Source of the DNA: Salvelinus alpinus
Lineage: Eukaryota; Chordata; Actinopteri; Salmoniformes; Salmonidae
Assembly (NCBI RefSeq): GCF_045679555.1
Contig: NC_092099.1
Location: 13,096,076-13,160,075, forward strand
Reading direction: 5' to 3'
Length of the DNA: 64,000 nucleotides
In this document: piece by piece, positions 35,311 through 48,300 of the stretch
How the letters are laid out: each line of letters opens with the position of its first letter
Numbering within the stretch: the first letter of the stretch is position 1
Translations under genes and position numbers: made by a program
The notes under the pieces: model-generated
Database searches by the model: none
Seen by the model: the letters and a program-made list of their open reading frames with translations, nothing else
Told to the model about the DNA's origin: nothing

Positions 35311-37824
35311 TGGCAGGAGATGATAAAGAAGAGAATTGGGCATTAATTGAGTCGTGGTGGGAGTGGGTAGCTATGTGTGAGTGTGTTAGTTACCAACAGC
35401 AGATTGAGGGAGACTCCAGACTTCTCAAGGTTTGTTCAGCTTCACTTCAAGGAACGAAAGTGACGTCAGTTAAAAGCTCCAACAATGCTAACTTTTGTCT
35501 GATTAATTAACAATTCAGTGCTATAAATTACTGTAAGCAGATACCAGGCACCTGGTAGGTATTACTTGTTTTTTTTAAATCCTGGACGCAATCTATGATT
35601 GATATAGCATTTTAACAAGATAAAAAGTGAAATGGACTCTGTAAAAGAAAATAACGTTTATTGTGGTAAACTAATAGGAGGAATGAGGATGAATGCAGGT
35701 GTGGGGGAAAGAACTGGGAGAAGATCTGGCAGTGTATACACTGTGATTATTTATTTGTACAATAGGTCACTGCAATTATGTAACAAAAGGCATAATTCAT
35801 CAAATAATAAGTGAGGAGATTACACATATACACTTTCTTTTCATCTGTGGGGAACAAGTGACTCTTACAATATCTCTTTTTGTCTTAGGATCATAAAATA
35901 AAAGATACATGAAAAGGTACATCTTGAAACATTACATACTCACAGATCCCAGTGAATTCTTTGAATATACTGTACCTTTGGTCCTTTGAGTAAGTCACTT
36001 GCAGTAATACAACAACTCAAAGAAGTCTTTATGTATTAACACATCTCCTACAGTTGAGCAAAGACTGCCATCTGTGCCTAATTGTGTTTTTTCTTTCTTT
36101 GGACAGACAATCAGCAACAGGCTGAGCAGAGACCTTGTGACCTAGTCTGGGTTAGACAGGGGGTGCATATTATTACATTCAACAAACAACTGAAGAGCAA
36201 TATGCTGCAAATTCTCTCTCAGAAACTGGGAAAATGTAGATAGTTTATGTAGATAGGCCTACTGTGCAATAAATCAATCAATTGACAGGTGGAAAGGTAG
36301 AACTAAAAAATAATATTGTGTTTGTGATTCAATTTAGTGCTTATCAGGAAATATTTTAGATTTTAGATTTGAAAAATCTAACGTTATTATGAGACATATA
36401 GGCTACATATAATCACCCAAACCTTTAATTCAATTGTTGATATGTTGCTTTTACACAGATGGCAACACATTACTCAGCGAATGCTTTGTGTTTGAATGTT
36501 CAAGGGAGCAAAATGCTTTTGAAATAAGGGAACTGTGGCTTTTTCTTAAGCAAATTGTACATCCACTGGAGGTAATTGGAGACAGTAATTAAGAAACAAA
36601 GTACTCTTGAATTAAAGATGTGGGGGGAAAAAAATCCTTATTCAGCATTGTGAATTTAAAACAGGTTTATTTGCTTGTTCACCATCCCTTGTGCTCATTG
36701 ATTTTCTTCCCCTTCCTCTGAGTCAATTTCGACACTGCATTCAGACGGCCTGAAACGGATGAATCAAGCTTGCCTGAATCGACAGAGATGGTGGGAGAGA
36801 AAAAATAATTTGATGATTTTGTCACTGGAACAGCGGGATGCTGGGATTTTAATTGTATTGGAGAATCGTCATTAGGGATAGTAAGTGATGAAAGAGCTCA
36901 GAGCTGCATCATTATAAGAGGCTTCACTGGCCAGGCCTTTTTGCATGCAATGAAAATGTCTAGCATTACCTAGGTCATTTGTAACATAATAAGTGCAAGT
37001 CCAATGACTGCAATGCAAGCACATGGGGGGGGGGGGGCGGGGGGTACTAACAGTCTGTCCCCTTATTTGGGACAACATTTTTAAAGAGTCTTGATTAGAA
37101 AGTATAATGAGATACCAAAAGACATAGTAAAGATGATGTCTCCGGAGACTGATGGAAAACAAAATGAATGTGGTGATTTGATTTTAATTATTATCAGTCC
37201 ATGGCAAGCCCAGGAAACCCACCAGCCAGTGTGGCTGGGGCTGTGCTTGCCGTTATTGATTTTTGCCTGACACATTCAAAGAATACAGATTTGAATCATT
37301 TCAGTACACAACACCTTATAATTCCAATAAAAAAACAAGACCCTTCCAGCACCACACATACATTTAATTTAAATGACCCAAATTCATCTCTGAGCTAAAA
37401 ACAGGGTAAATGCAGTCCAAGGTTTCTGTACATAATTACGCTCAGGGTTAATCCGCTAGGCCTCTTTAAAAGCTTAATAGTACAATAAATACAGAACAGT
37501 TTTCTACTGTGGACCAACTAATCTAAAGTGAATTAAAACATTTAGTGCTTTACATATTATGGAAATATTGCCCTGCAATACAGTGTTTTCACATTTTCAA
37601 AAGCATGGTCTGTTTTTCATGCAGCAATGGTGTTAACTTCTTTTATCCATAGATATTTTAAATATCCCTGGTTTTGTGCTACTTATTAGCTATTTGATGA
37701 TAGGAACCTCAGGAGAATTACACAACAATAAGGTATATATTGCCCTTTGTTCTCAGCACAAAACAATCCTCTCCAGATAGGTCATGTGGGTTAGTGATGA
37801 CATGCTTGTCTGTCTTGGACCAAC

Positions 37825-38110
37825 ACTAATGATAATAATAAAAAATAATTTATTACATTTCTATAGCGCTTTTCTGAGAATCTCAAAGCACTTCAAGAGC
37901 AATATGTCATGACAGGTCACTCAATAGAGGCCAAGTCTTTGAAAGCTGCATCCTCCGAAAATTGAGAGGGTCAGTTCATGGCTCAAGCGTAGGGATCTGG
38001 TCAGAGGATGGTAGATGATGGTGATGGAGCCTGCTGATGATCTTGTAGAGGGCAAGTCAGGGAACCAGCCTGTCTCTTATAGCCGCTGGACCTCTCCTCT
38101 TCCACTCTGT
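37825..38110. repeat. Repeat with TAGCGCTTTTCT motif
   Basis: TTACATTTCTATAGCGCTTT then TCTGAGAATCTCAAAGCACT is a motif that recurs in retroposon tails of many animals. The remainder has no coding frame that I recognise, and its borders are uncertain. Confidence 0.4.
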
Positions 38111-41100
38111 GTAACACCCACTTGGGTGATGCCTCAGTAACTCTGGGTGCCAGAAAGCTCACCACACAAAGTTCAGAATAGTAGCCAGTCGTCCACTAAC
38201 AGCCCTCTGCCTCAGCACTGCTGTATTCCTCTGTCTCCCATTCCTCTTATGCTTCAGGCGACTCCTAAAATGATGTTAGCAGAAGATTAGGAATTGGCAG
38301 CCAGGTGAAGCAAAAAAAGCTGGTACTGTGTCCAGATACATTTTTCAAACAAAAACATTAGCCAGCTATGTAGCTAGCTAGCCAAACCAAAAAAGTGTTA
38401 ACCTGTCAGTCAATCTGCAAAAACACCAGATATATGCTGCAAAAACTCAATGTTATTGGTACTGTGTGTGAGGTACTGCCTGTGTCAGATCCCAAAAGAT
38501 TTGTGAAAATATTAATATAACAACTGGTCTGGTGCAATGCCAGTGGTACCTCAGGTGTGCTTATCAACCCACACGGTGTTGGAAGTTAATTTTAGTGGAT
38601 ATCAGACATTTGTACCAAGGGAAGTAGACCAATCTCTAATTTAAGATAGTTAGTCCTGTTAACTACATATATATAAATAGAATATTTATTCGGTGAAATG
38701 ACTTCATCAGATTTTAAACACCACGCCACTGTCTCTGCTTTCAGCATGAAGTGTTATGTCGTCTGGGATGATAAAACATTGCATTCAAAATGTCCTAAGT
38801 CCTGCACTCCTCGAAAATATTTCTGGAATGCATGTAGCACACATAGGCAAGGCTTTAACATTTGTGTGGTGATTTCAAATAGCCCTTCACCCGGCATTAA
38901 AAAGGACATGATTAATCAAGGGAAACATCACCCAGTATGCCACAAACATCATCAGGATTAATACAGGAGTGCATTGGTGGAATATTGACAGATTCATACA
39001 ACATACAAGATCATTGACTAACCTGTCATCTTGACATTGTAAAATTCCACCATGAAAACGTACTCATTTCCCATGTCATTCACATAATAACAAGCATTCC
39101 CAGCAAATTATTGACCTAGAAGGAAGAGAAAAATTATCAGGAAATAAAGATCTGGCATGGAATGTGCTATCAAGGAAGAAAAATGAATCTGTACATTGAT
39201 AACGAGCACTTATTAAATATCAGACCACAAGACTTATTTACACAGACTAATTGTGGCTCAGAATAGACTTACTTATAAAATGCCTCTGCAGTGGACGGCC
39301 ATGTAAATATTGGCCTTTGTTTTCCCTCTGTTAATTGGAGCATGTTCAAGGAAGACAGTGAATGGAGGAGAAACATGAGCCTTCCATAACATGGGAAACA
39401 GATGCTCCCCACTTCTGTCTACAGGCACCTCAGTTTGAAAAGGCAAGAGAGGGGGATGAATACAGAATAATACAGAAGAGAGAGTTGAAATCTAATGAAA
39501 TAATGAGTCTTAAAAGAAAGCTGGATTTGCCTGGGGTAAAACCTGAAACTCTGAGGAAAATAATGGTTTGGGTGACAGCATTGCTTTTCGGTTAGATAAC
39601 TGTCACATATTTCAGAGTAGATTAAAGTCCGAACACATGAGATTCTGAGAAGTATTTCAGGAGTGTTTTACCAGTTGTTAGAGCCTATACAATTACATAA
39701 AGCATTTTAGAAATTGTAAATACATGTATTGTTATTAGCGATGCATAAACTATTGAACATTTCAGAGTAATTGTTGCAATACTTGTGGTGAGTTTAGCAT
39801 CTTTTGTTCACAAAGGAATGCAGTAATACACATATTACTTGATAATTACTTGATAACCACTGGTGAACAGCAGTGGCTCTGTGCATCCCATTTTCATGCC
39901 AACTGTCACTCTGTGTCATATCGTATTTACGTATGCATACCACTGTCCCTTTTAATTAGCAATTTCAGGTCAGTGCAAAACCCATCCTCCTCCAGGCTGT
40001 GGTAAGGCAGACGTGTGAATGAAATGCCTTCAGTGTTATTTGATCAAAAATAGGCCATTACAGCCATATTCATAATGGCAACAGCCTCTCTGTAATGTTT
40101 GCTCTCCAGAAACAATCCATCTTGGGGTGAAACAGCAACACTTATATTGGTGAAGAAGCAGAAAACCATGAAGAAACACAAAAGCACAGATCTGTCTGGA
40201 AAAAATAAAGGACCATGCTTGACAAGGTAATTATAATGTAAGCAAGTCCCATCATTTTCAAAAAACCTCAAGCGAAGCTTTTTCCTGCCCACATTAACAC
40301 TACAATTAATTATGGTAATCACTTCTGGGCATGAAAACGAACATCTACTTTAGAAAACCTGACCTTGCACTACATCCTGGATATAAATATTTATTTTATA
40401 TTTCATTGTTGAACTTGTACATACAGAACTGTGTGAACTGTGTTTAATTTTGTGACCATTTCTATAATAAATGGTTGAATGTTTGAATTGATCTGGTATT
40501 ATTACTGCCACCAAAGAAAGACAAAGCAAATTGAGTCAAATGTCTTGTCATATTTATACACTCGCTACAATGGGTTTGTATAAACATTTGAATGTTCTCT
40601 CAGCTCCAGACAAACCTGAGCTCAAGCTCATTTTCTTCCGAACACACTCAAACCCATTCTAAAAGTGTCGTTCAGGGTTCCTTTCATGGACAACTGCATT
40701 CACAGCAAGCTGCTATTGTATTCCTATCTACTAAATTATGCTTTGTTGCATATTCATGGCTGCCTTGTCCAGAGTGAGGAGGGTGAGACAGACTCTTGGG
40801 TCCTGGGAAAATTGGGCTGAACAAGTAGATATGTCACAAAGCATTCCTCTGTGATTACAACACATCTGCTGAAATCCCATCCAGACAGAAGCTCATTTCT
40901 AAGCTCTGTCTGAACACTATTTCTAGGTTGTGTTATTGTTGTATGTAACCCCCATGGCAAAAAAAGATCAGACTGACCGTTTCAATTTGACTCATCTACA
41001 AGACACAATGAGTCATGATTAGAGCAAGATATACAGAGAATTTTGTAAACATAATATTCTGTTTCAATGCATTTTGTCTGAATGATATGTGTTCATAACA

Positions 41101-41902
41101 TTGAAACATATCCACAGTGCCTCCAGACCAAGAAGTATAGTTATTTGTGTACATTTCCAAGCAAATAGGCACGAGAGTACCGAGGAAAATGGCCAATAAA
41201 CTAAAGGACTGAAATCTACCTTTTCCTAAGAGGTATATAGTGGGAGTCCTGACCTTCACTGGGCCTTGTGTTTCACCTGACCTCATCATTTGTTGTTTTT
41301 TGTTGCCATTTCATCTGTGCGAATAGTTTAATGGATGTCTTCCCACAAAACTGAACTTTCAAACAGAATGAGATATCTATGTTTAATCTACACTACGGCC
41401 ATACCCTACTCAGTCATGTTTCCACTTTTTCAAACACAGTCTGCATGGTGCAGTTGAAAAATGAAGCGTTTGAATGTGTTCACTCTATAGACCACTTATG
41501 CTGAAATGGGTTGACTTTTGGGTTTTGTCAGACTTTAAAACCAATCCTGTAACAGTTTTGCTCACAACAGGCGCAAACGTGTCATCAATCAAACTGAATA
41601 GATAGCAGCCAGGAATATTTATCTTAATCAAATTCCATGTGATATTAACACTTGATTGTTATCATAATGTATACTTAAATTAATCAAATGATTCTTTCAC
41701 TAGATTAGACATTTACCAAGATTTTGTTTACATAAAAAAACAAAAAAACATACACAATGCATGATTACCTGAAGGAGTTCATGCAATCTGTTTCTGTTGC
41801 TGTTCCTGGAAAGTACAGGCTGGAAATGTGATCTACTGTTCCGCCTAGTGGCCAAGCTCCTACATCACGGGGGGATGTCTCCTTTCATATTAGGAGTTAC
41901 AT

Positions 41903-43049
41903 TCACTACAAAAGTATGTGGACACCCCTTCAAATGAATGGATTAGGCTATTTCAGCCACACCCGTTGCTGACAGATATATATACAATCTAGCACACAGC
42001 CATGCAATCTCCATAGACAAACATTGTCAGTAGAATGGCTTTACTGAAGAGCTCAGTGACTTTCAATGTGGTACCGTCATAGAATGCCACCTTTCCAACA
42101 AGTCAGTTTGTCAAATGTATGCCCTGCTAGAGCTGCCACGGTCAACTGTGCGTGCTGTTATTGTGAAGCGGAAATGTCTAGGAGCAACAATGGCTCAGCC
42201 GCGATGTAGTAGGTCACACAAGCTTACAGAATGGGACCACAGAGTGCTGAAGAACGCAACGTGTAAAAAATCTTCTGTCCTCATTTGTAACACTCATTAC
42301 TGATTTCCAAACTGCCTCTGGAAGCAACATCAGCACAAGAACGGTTTGTCGGCAACTTCATGAAATGGGTTTCCATGGCCGAGCAGCCGCACACAAGCCT
42401 AAGATCACCATGCGCAATGCCAGCGTCGGCTGGAGTGGTGTAAAGCTTGCCGCTATTGGACTCTGGAGCAGGGGAAACGCGTTCTCTGGAGTAATTAATC
42501 ACGCTTCACCATTTGGCAGTCTGACGGACAAATCTGGGTTTGGTGGATACCAGGAGAGCGCTACCTGCCCGAATGCATAGTGTCAACTGTAAAGTTTGGT
42601 GGAGGAGGAATAATACAATAATACAATGACATTCAAGATGATTCTGTGCTTCCAACTTTGTGGCAACAATTTGGGGAAGGCCCTTTCCTGTTTCAGCATG
42701 ACAATGCCCACGTGCACAAAAGCGAGGTCCATACAGAAATGGTTTGTCGAGATCGGTGTGGAATAACTTGACTGGCCTGCACAGAGCCCTGACCTCAACC
42801 CCATTGAACACCTTTGGAATTAATTGGAACGCCGACTGCGAGCAGGCCTAATCACCCAACGTCAGTGCCCGACCTCACTAATGTTCGTGGCTGAATGGAA
42901 GCAAGTCCCCGCAGCAACGCTCCAACATCTAGTGGAAAGCCTTCCCAGAAGAGTGGAGGCTGTTATAGCAGCAAAGGGGTACCAACTCCATATTAATGCC
43001 CATGATTTAGGAATGAGATGTTCGACGAGCATACACTACATGACCAAAA
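41903..43049 (+). mobile_element. Tc1-like transposon copy, transposase dead (family C)
   Basis: It starts ACAAAAGTATGTGGACACCC, the inner part of the terminal repeat. Plus-strand fragments of the transposase follow: an N-terminal HTH piece (LLELPRSTVRAVIVKRK, 42115-42303), MGFHGRAAAHKPKITMRNAS (42365-42580), and FQHDNAHVHKSE-like coding near 42690, then SPDLNPIEHLW coding near 42790. Stops lie between all of them. The right end is unusual: GTTCGACGAGC is followed not by the expected inverted terminus but by CACTACATGACCAAAA, the family's terminus in the opposite orientation. Confidence 0.85.
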
Positions 43050-44099
43050 TAATTTCCTGAACAGAAAGATTACTTTACCCTGTGAGATATCAGATGTTAT
43101 GAATATATAACTGTGTACATCACTAATGTATCCTTACTGGAGGGCTGAATGACCAACATTTACATATTTTCCAGATGGAAGTTGTATTTTCTGAGAGAAA
43201 AATATAGCCTAACCCTAAGGAACAGGAAAAACTGTCATTGATTAGTGCACACTGTATCAAAACATGCCAAAACACTTTGCAACGGAAAAGGAAAGCAAAC
43301 GTTTCTTATTGGACAAACTGAGATAGAGCTCTCCCTGTTTGTTAGTTTTTCCCCCCGTTTGGTGCCTAATGAATACAACCCTCTAGTGCTATAGCAGAGC
43401 CAGGACATGTAGTCAGTGGGAGGGTGGGTGTTTGCTTGACAGATGACAGTGACTTATAATCTATATGCCTTTAAGGAGTAATTAGACTGTCCTCAATCCG
43501 GTGTCCCAATTCATCAGGTCCTTTTTAATTATGCATTGACAGGTGTATATTTAGCTGTAATGTTCTATAACGATCGCAGGAATGGACAGAATAGTGCTGA
43601 TATGGATATGGTTGGCATCAATTGTTTACTTCAGGCTTTGCAAGTGTTGCACTTTGGGGTTAGTTAGGGTTGCAAAATCTGGGGGGGAACCAATATAACT
43701 AATTCTGATATTTTCTTCCACTAATTGGTCTTTTGACCAATCACAGATCTTTTCACAGCCAATCTGATTGATCAAAATACCAATTAGTGAGAAAAAAATC
43801 TGAATTGGGCTGCTTGTGTAAACACAGCTAGATGAGGGATTACTTTAAGATTCCAATAATGAACTATGTAACATTGTTAACCATGTCGACTTGTTGATGA
43901 CACTTGAAACCGTGTCAGTATGACAACTGCAAATCGTCAAGACTTGTCAAAGAAGCAACATGAACACAACTACTTTGACTGCAATTATATCTATTATGAA
44001 ATCTCAAAACAAGCACAGGGTAACCATGTTTGTCCACAAGATGAGACGCTCACACAAGTCAATTAAAAAAAGAACAGGCAGGCCCATAACTCACAGGTG
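43050..44099. other. Non-coding stretch downstream of CD302
   Basis: Nothing recognisable. It lies between the Tc1 copy and the presumed CD302 polyadenylation site. A short inverted motif AACTAATTCTGATATTTTCT... AATTAGTGAGAAAAAAATCT near 43700-43805 may be the ends of a small MITE. Confidence 0.35.
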
Positions 44100-45369
44100 A
44101 TTTCCAAACTTTATTTTGAGTAACAAATAGGGCTTAGCTAAAGCCAAATTAAATGAGTATTGCACAGTAATTAGCAGAAAGCTTTCACAGACATTCAAAG
44201 ACCTTATGAGAGTGTAGTTCTGTCAATACACATTTTTAGGCACACTCCACAAACTGTAACATACTGTATTACTAATGCATTAGTAAAAGCACTGACCATA
44301 TCAAAATTAGTCAATTACAATTTGGATTAATAGCTTTGTAAAAATAAATGATTATTTAGGAAGTTGGAACAAGGAGATGGTTCAGGTCAAAGGCAAACAA
44401 TCCTCACTAAAATGTTTTCTCCCATGAATAGACGTTTATGCATGTCACTACAGAATAACGCCTCCCCCAAAAAATCATATCTATTATAAATGTAATCATC
44501 TGTAAAAGCTCGTCAGTACATTGACAATCGCCACAAAGAATGCTTTGAACTAAGTTACAGCAGCATGCAAACAACTGGACACAGATCCGCCGAGATTCCT
44601 TTTTTTGAGAAAATGCACACTGGTTGAATCTGGCTCTTTGACAAGCCTTAATCTGTTTGTTTGAGATATAAATGATGGATTATCCCTCTGTAATTTCAAT
44701 TACTTGTATTTATCTCTTCAATCGAGAACTAAGACATTTGAAGCCTGGACACTAGAGGAAGAGATGAAATCATTGAAAAGTATGAACACTTACAAGGGCA
44801 ATAGAACATGAAGATGTTTGATAATGATAACTTATCTCAATTGAACTCGCCATGCATTACAAAGATCACAAATTGTATGCAGATGCAGACAAAACAACAG
44901 GAGACCAAATGTCTTTGAAGATTGAAAACAGCGATTCTCACAATTCAATATTGAATTAATTGTAAAAAGCAAGCAAATGATAGTCTACATTCACAGCAAT
45001 GGACTTTTGGGCACCCTGAACTATGAAACCAGATTTTCTGAAGGAAAGTTTTCTGAAAACACACTTTCATTAGGATACTGTTCGGCGAACACAAACATCC
45101 ATAATTAAAATAATACATCTTCAAAAAAGCAGACGGACCCAATATCCATAAGGGAGCCCATTCAGACAGGCAATAGTGTAAAGGACCTAAGCAGACGGTG
45201 GCTCTAGTTGGTGGTAAAAGTTGCCACGTGTCATTCCGTAGTATGTTATTTTATCTGTCAAATCATCTCTTCTGGACAATGGAACCGGTCTCAATTAAGG
45301 TCACATTTTTCTCTCCTAGTCCTCTCCTCCAAGAGTGACTGCACACAGCATAATCTAAGAGGACTTCCA
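44100..45369 (-). other. Probable CD302 3' UTR
   Basis: It continues the CD302 terminal exon on the minus strand after the TAG stop. On the minus strand a canonical AATAAA (plus-strand TTTATT at 44110-44115) is followed within about 15-20 bases by a likely cleavage site near 44095-44100. The tract has no transposon signature. Other AATAAA-like sites could give shorter forms. Length would be about 1.27 kb. Confidence 0.45.
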
Positions 45370-48300
45370 CTAAGCCATGTCATCAGTCTCCTCTGTCTCC
45401 ACTAGGCAGGCCTCGTCAGAGGTGGGAGACCTGAACGGGGGGTGGTACTCGAATGACGTGAGGACGGTACCGTGACGGTGCTTCTGGTGCAGGAACCAAA
45501 AGACTGCAGAGATCCCCATGATGCCGATCACACTGAGAATTACCAGAGCTGAAAGCAGTGGACTGGGAGCTGAGCACACAAAAAACAATGCAGGGATAGG
45601 TCACCATTGAGCTTACTGTATTTATAAAAATATAATGAATAGAACGGGCCGGGACACCTGTTCTATTCAGTCTATTTCTATGACTGTATGGCTATCTAAG
45701 AACAAAATAAAGGAAAATGGCTTCACTTCACTTACCAAGTTTGCCGTCTTTCTTTGCTTTTGAAGAAGAAAGGAAGAACATATCAGTGAAACATGACTAA
45801 AAATAACTCAGAAATGAAAATGAACATAAATCTGCAACCACTTGTTAATCAAACTGACAAAACAACATATTGCTGCAGTGGATTTATGTCAACTGGGCTA
45901 TTAGAAGCAGGACACACGATAACGAAGATCACCTGCGATTCAAAATGTGTAATTGTTGGGAAATTAAAAGAAAATGGCGGCCAATATTCGGTGGTCAGAG
46001 GCTATTTGATGGCCGCCCACTGCGCACGGGTGACGTTCGGTATGGTGTGTCCCGTCTCTTAATAAGAGTAGAAAGGTTATGGTTCACAAATGCTGCTAAA
46101 AATACGGCCTTACTTTCAGCAGTTTCACAGACCACGCCATTCTCTGGGTTTTCAACACAGCTGACTTTCTTCCACTCCCCTGTGCTGCTGTGCATGGCCA
46201 CACAGGTGTCCATGGGAATCAATTCAGACTCACTGGAGCTATTCCCCCAGTTATTAAAGCTCAGACCGGTTTCATCTTGCCACTTAAAGTCCTCATCTAT
46301 CAGACAAATAAACCAAGACATCAAATTTAGAAAAATAGCAATGACCACTTATTCTCTCTCTCTTAATTTCACCTTTCTTTCATAAACCCAAAAAGATATT
46401 GTCATAGAGAAGTTATACACATAGTCAAAACAACCCTGTTCAAATAAAATCAGTGGCGTCTGCGTTTTTTCCACATGAAAGCCGTTAATATCTGGGTGTG
46501 GATCACAGTTTCTTTGAGTTTCTTTTTTTATCCTCCTGTAACACAGAGCTTCATAAAAACAGGATTTCCTGACATTGTGCAGTTCAAAAATGGGACAGCT
46601 GCATTATCCATGCTTGACAAAACCAAAACTCTTTCCAGGCAGTTTTGGCACTACAAGACCTGATGGACCTTATTAGCAAAGAAATGTACTCATAATACTC
46701 ATTGTGTTACAAATATTACAAACGGCACTGATCCCAAGGCATAGTTTAATATGGATTGTGGCAATGGGTAAAGTGACGGCATTATACTGTACAACCAAGT
46801 GATATGGCAAAGTAGCATTCATAATACGGAGGTGTCATATTTTCTAGTACATCTAAAAGTACTTACCATCACTGTCATAATACATGCCCAACCACACGTG
46901 TATGTTGCCTTTCCACACCTGCGGACTGTACTTGATGATGAAATTATTCTCCTCTGCACTTTGGACACTCACCAGTTCTAAAAAGAGATAACATAGGACA
47001 ATCTGTGGCAATTGAAAACAAACATTGAGAGTAGTTTGAAATAGTTCAATTCAATTATAGCCTTTCATCTAATACATAATAATAAAGAAAGGTGTAACAT
47101 TATGGAATAAAAAGACAACTTCATATCGGGGACGTCGGAGTACCATATCCTGAGCAGATGGTTTTCGCAGCGTCAATCGTATAGCTTTTAGCCACGTCTT
47201 CTTCTCCATGGACGAAGTGGTAGCATCTTTGTCTGAAAGGCACCCAGGTGCGCCCATCTGCAGGACAGTCTGTGCAGAGAGTTAATCATGAGACAAAACC
47301 ACTATAGCTTTCTACATCCACTTTCAAACAAAGTTAGGCGTCCCTGGTCCAACTTACATTTCCAACAACCTGCACAAACTAGTCAAGCAAGTGACCGTTT
47401 TATCAGTAGGGATGTGAATGACAAACAAGGATGTATGATTGACTTTGTTGAGCAAGAGAGACTTTAGTGCCACAGCCATTTCATCTCGAGAACCCATGGT
47501 GGCTTATAGCCGGTCCCCATCTTGGGGTTCTCACCTGATGGTATGGAGGACAGCTGGCTCCATGTGAACTACAATCCCGTCGCTCTGTTTTAACGTTTAG
47601 AAACTGGATTAATCCTTGCTAGTGATACGGTTTTGCAAATCCTTGGAACTTAACTTTAATATAAGCAAGAAAGAATCTTTCAAATGCAAAAGACACACCA
47701 ACTGTTCGCAGTTTAGCAAAGTTGCACCTGGTTGTTGTCGCACACTGCCTCAGCTATGACATCCTCTCAGCTTGTGCTCGCATTTCCATTTGACTGGATC
47801 GCATGCGTTTCTCAAAATACAGCTGGGTGCAACTTTCCTAAACTGCGTACATTAAGTGCATCTTTTGTATTTATTTATTTCTCACTTATTTAAAAGTTAC
47901 GTTCCAAATGTTTCCAAAACTGCGAGGCGTATTTGCGTCTAGATGGAGCTTTTGGACAGCGTCGGGGCATTTGCCTAACAAGGCTAAATGGGACATCCAA
48001 TGGCTCAATGCAATGCAATGGATTTTTATTTTATTTAACTAATCAAGACAGTTAAGAACAAATTCTTATTTACAATGACGGCCTACACCGGGCCAAACCC
48101 GGATGACGCTGGGCCAATTGTGCGCCGACTTATGGGACTCCCAATCATGGCCGGTTGTGATACAGCCTGGATTCGAACCAGGGTGTCTGTAGTGACATCT
48201 CTAGCACTGAGATGCAGGGTTACATACTGACTAAACCGCCTGTGTTGCGTGCGCTGCAAAATAAATGTACACATACATGTTATTCAATAATTTCATCCAA

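Larger units (their letters stand above)
33521..41902. other. Long non-coding stretch
   Basis: No protein-coding exon was recognised. It contains a possible promoter/first exon near 35.2 kb, a repeat with a TAGCGCTTTTCT motif at 37825-38110, a poly-G run at 37024-37045 and GCTA tandem units at 35111-35130. The region 36450-37400 is complex and repeat-poor. Confidence 0.4.

Noticed and set aside
45793-46385. Plus-strand frames of 89 and 171 residues over the CD302 lectin exon
   Set aside because: They are antisense shadows of the minus-strand CD302 exon and its introns.
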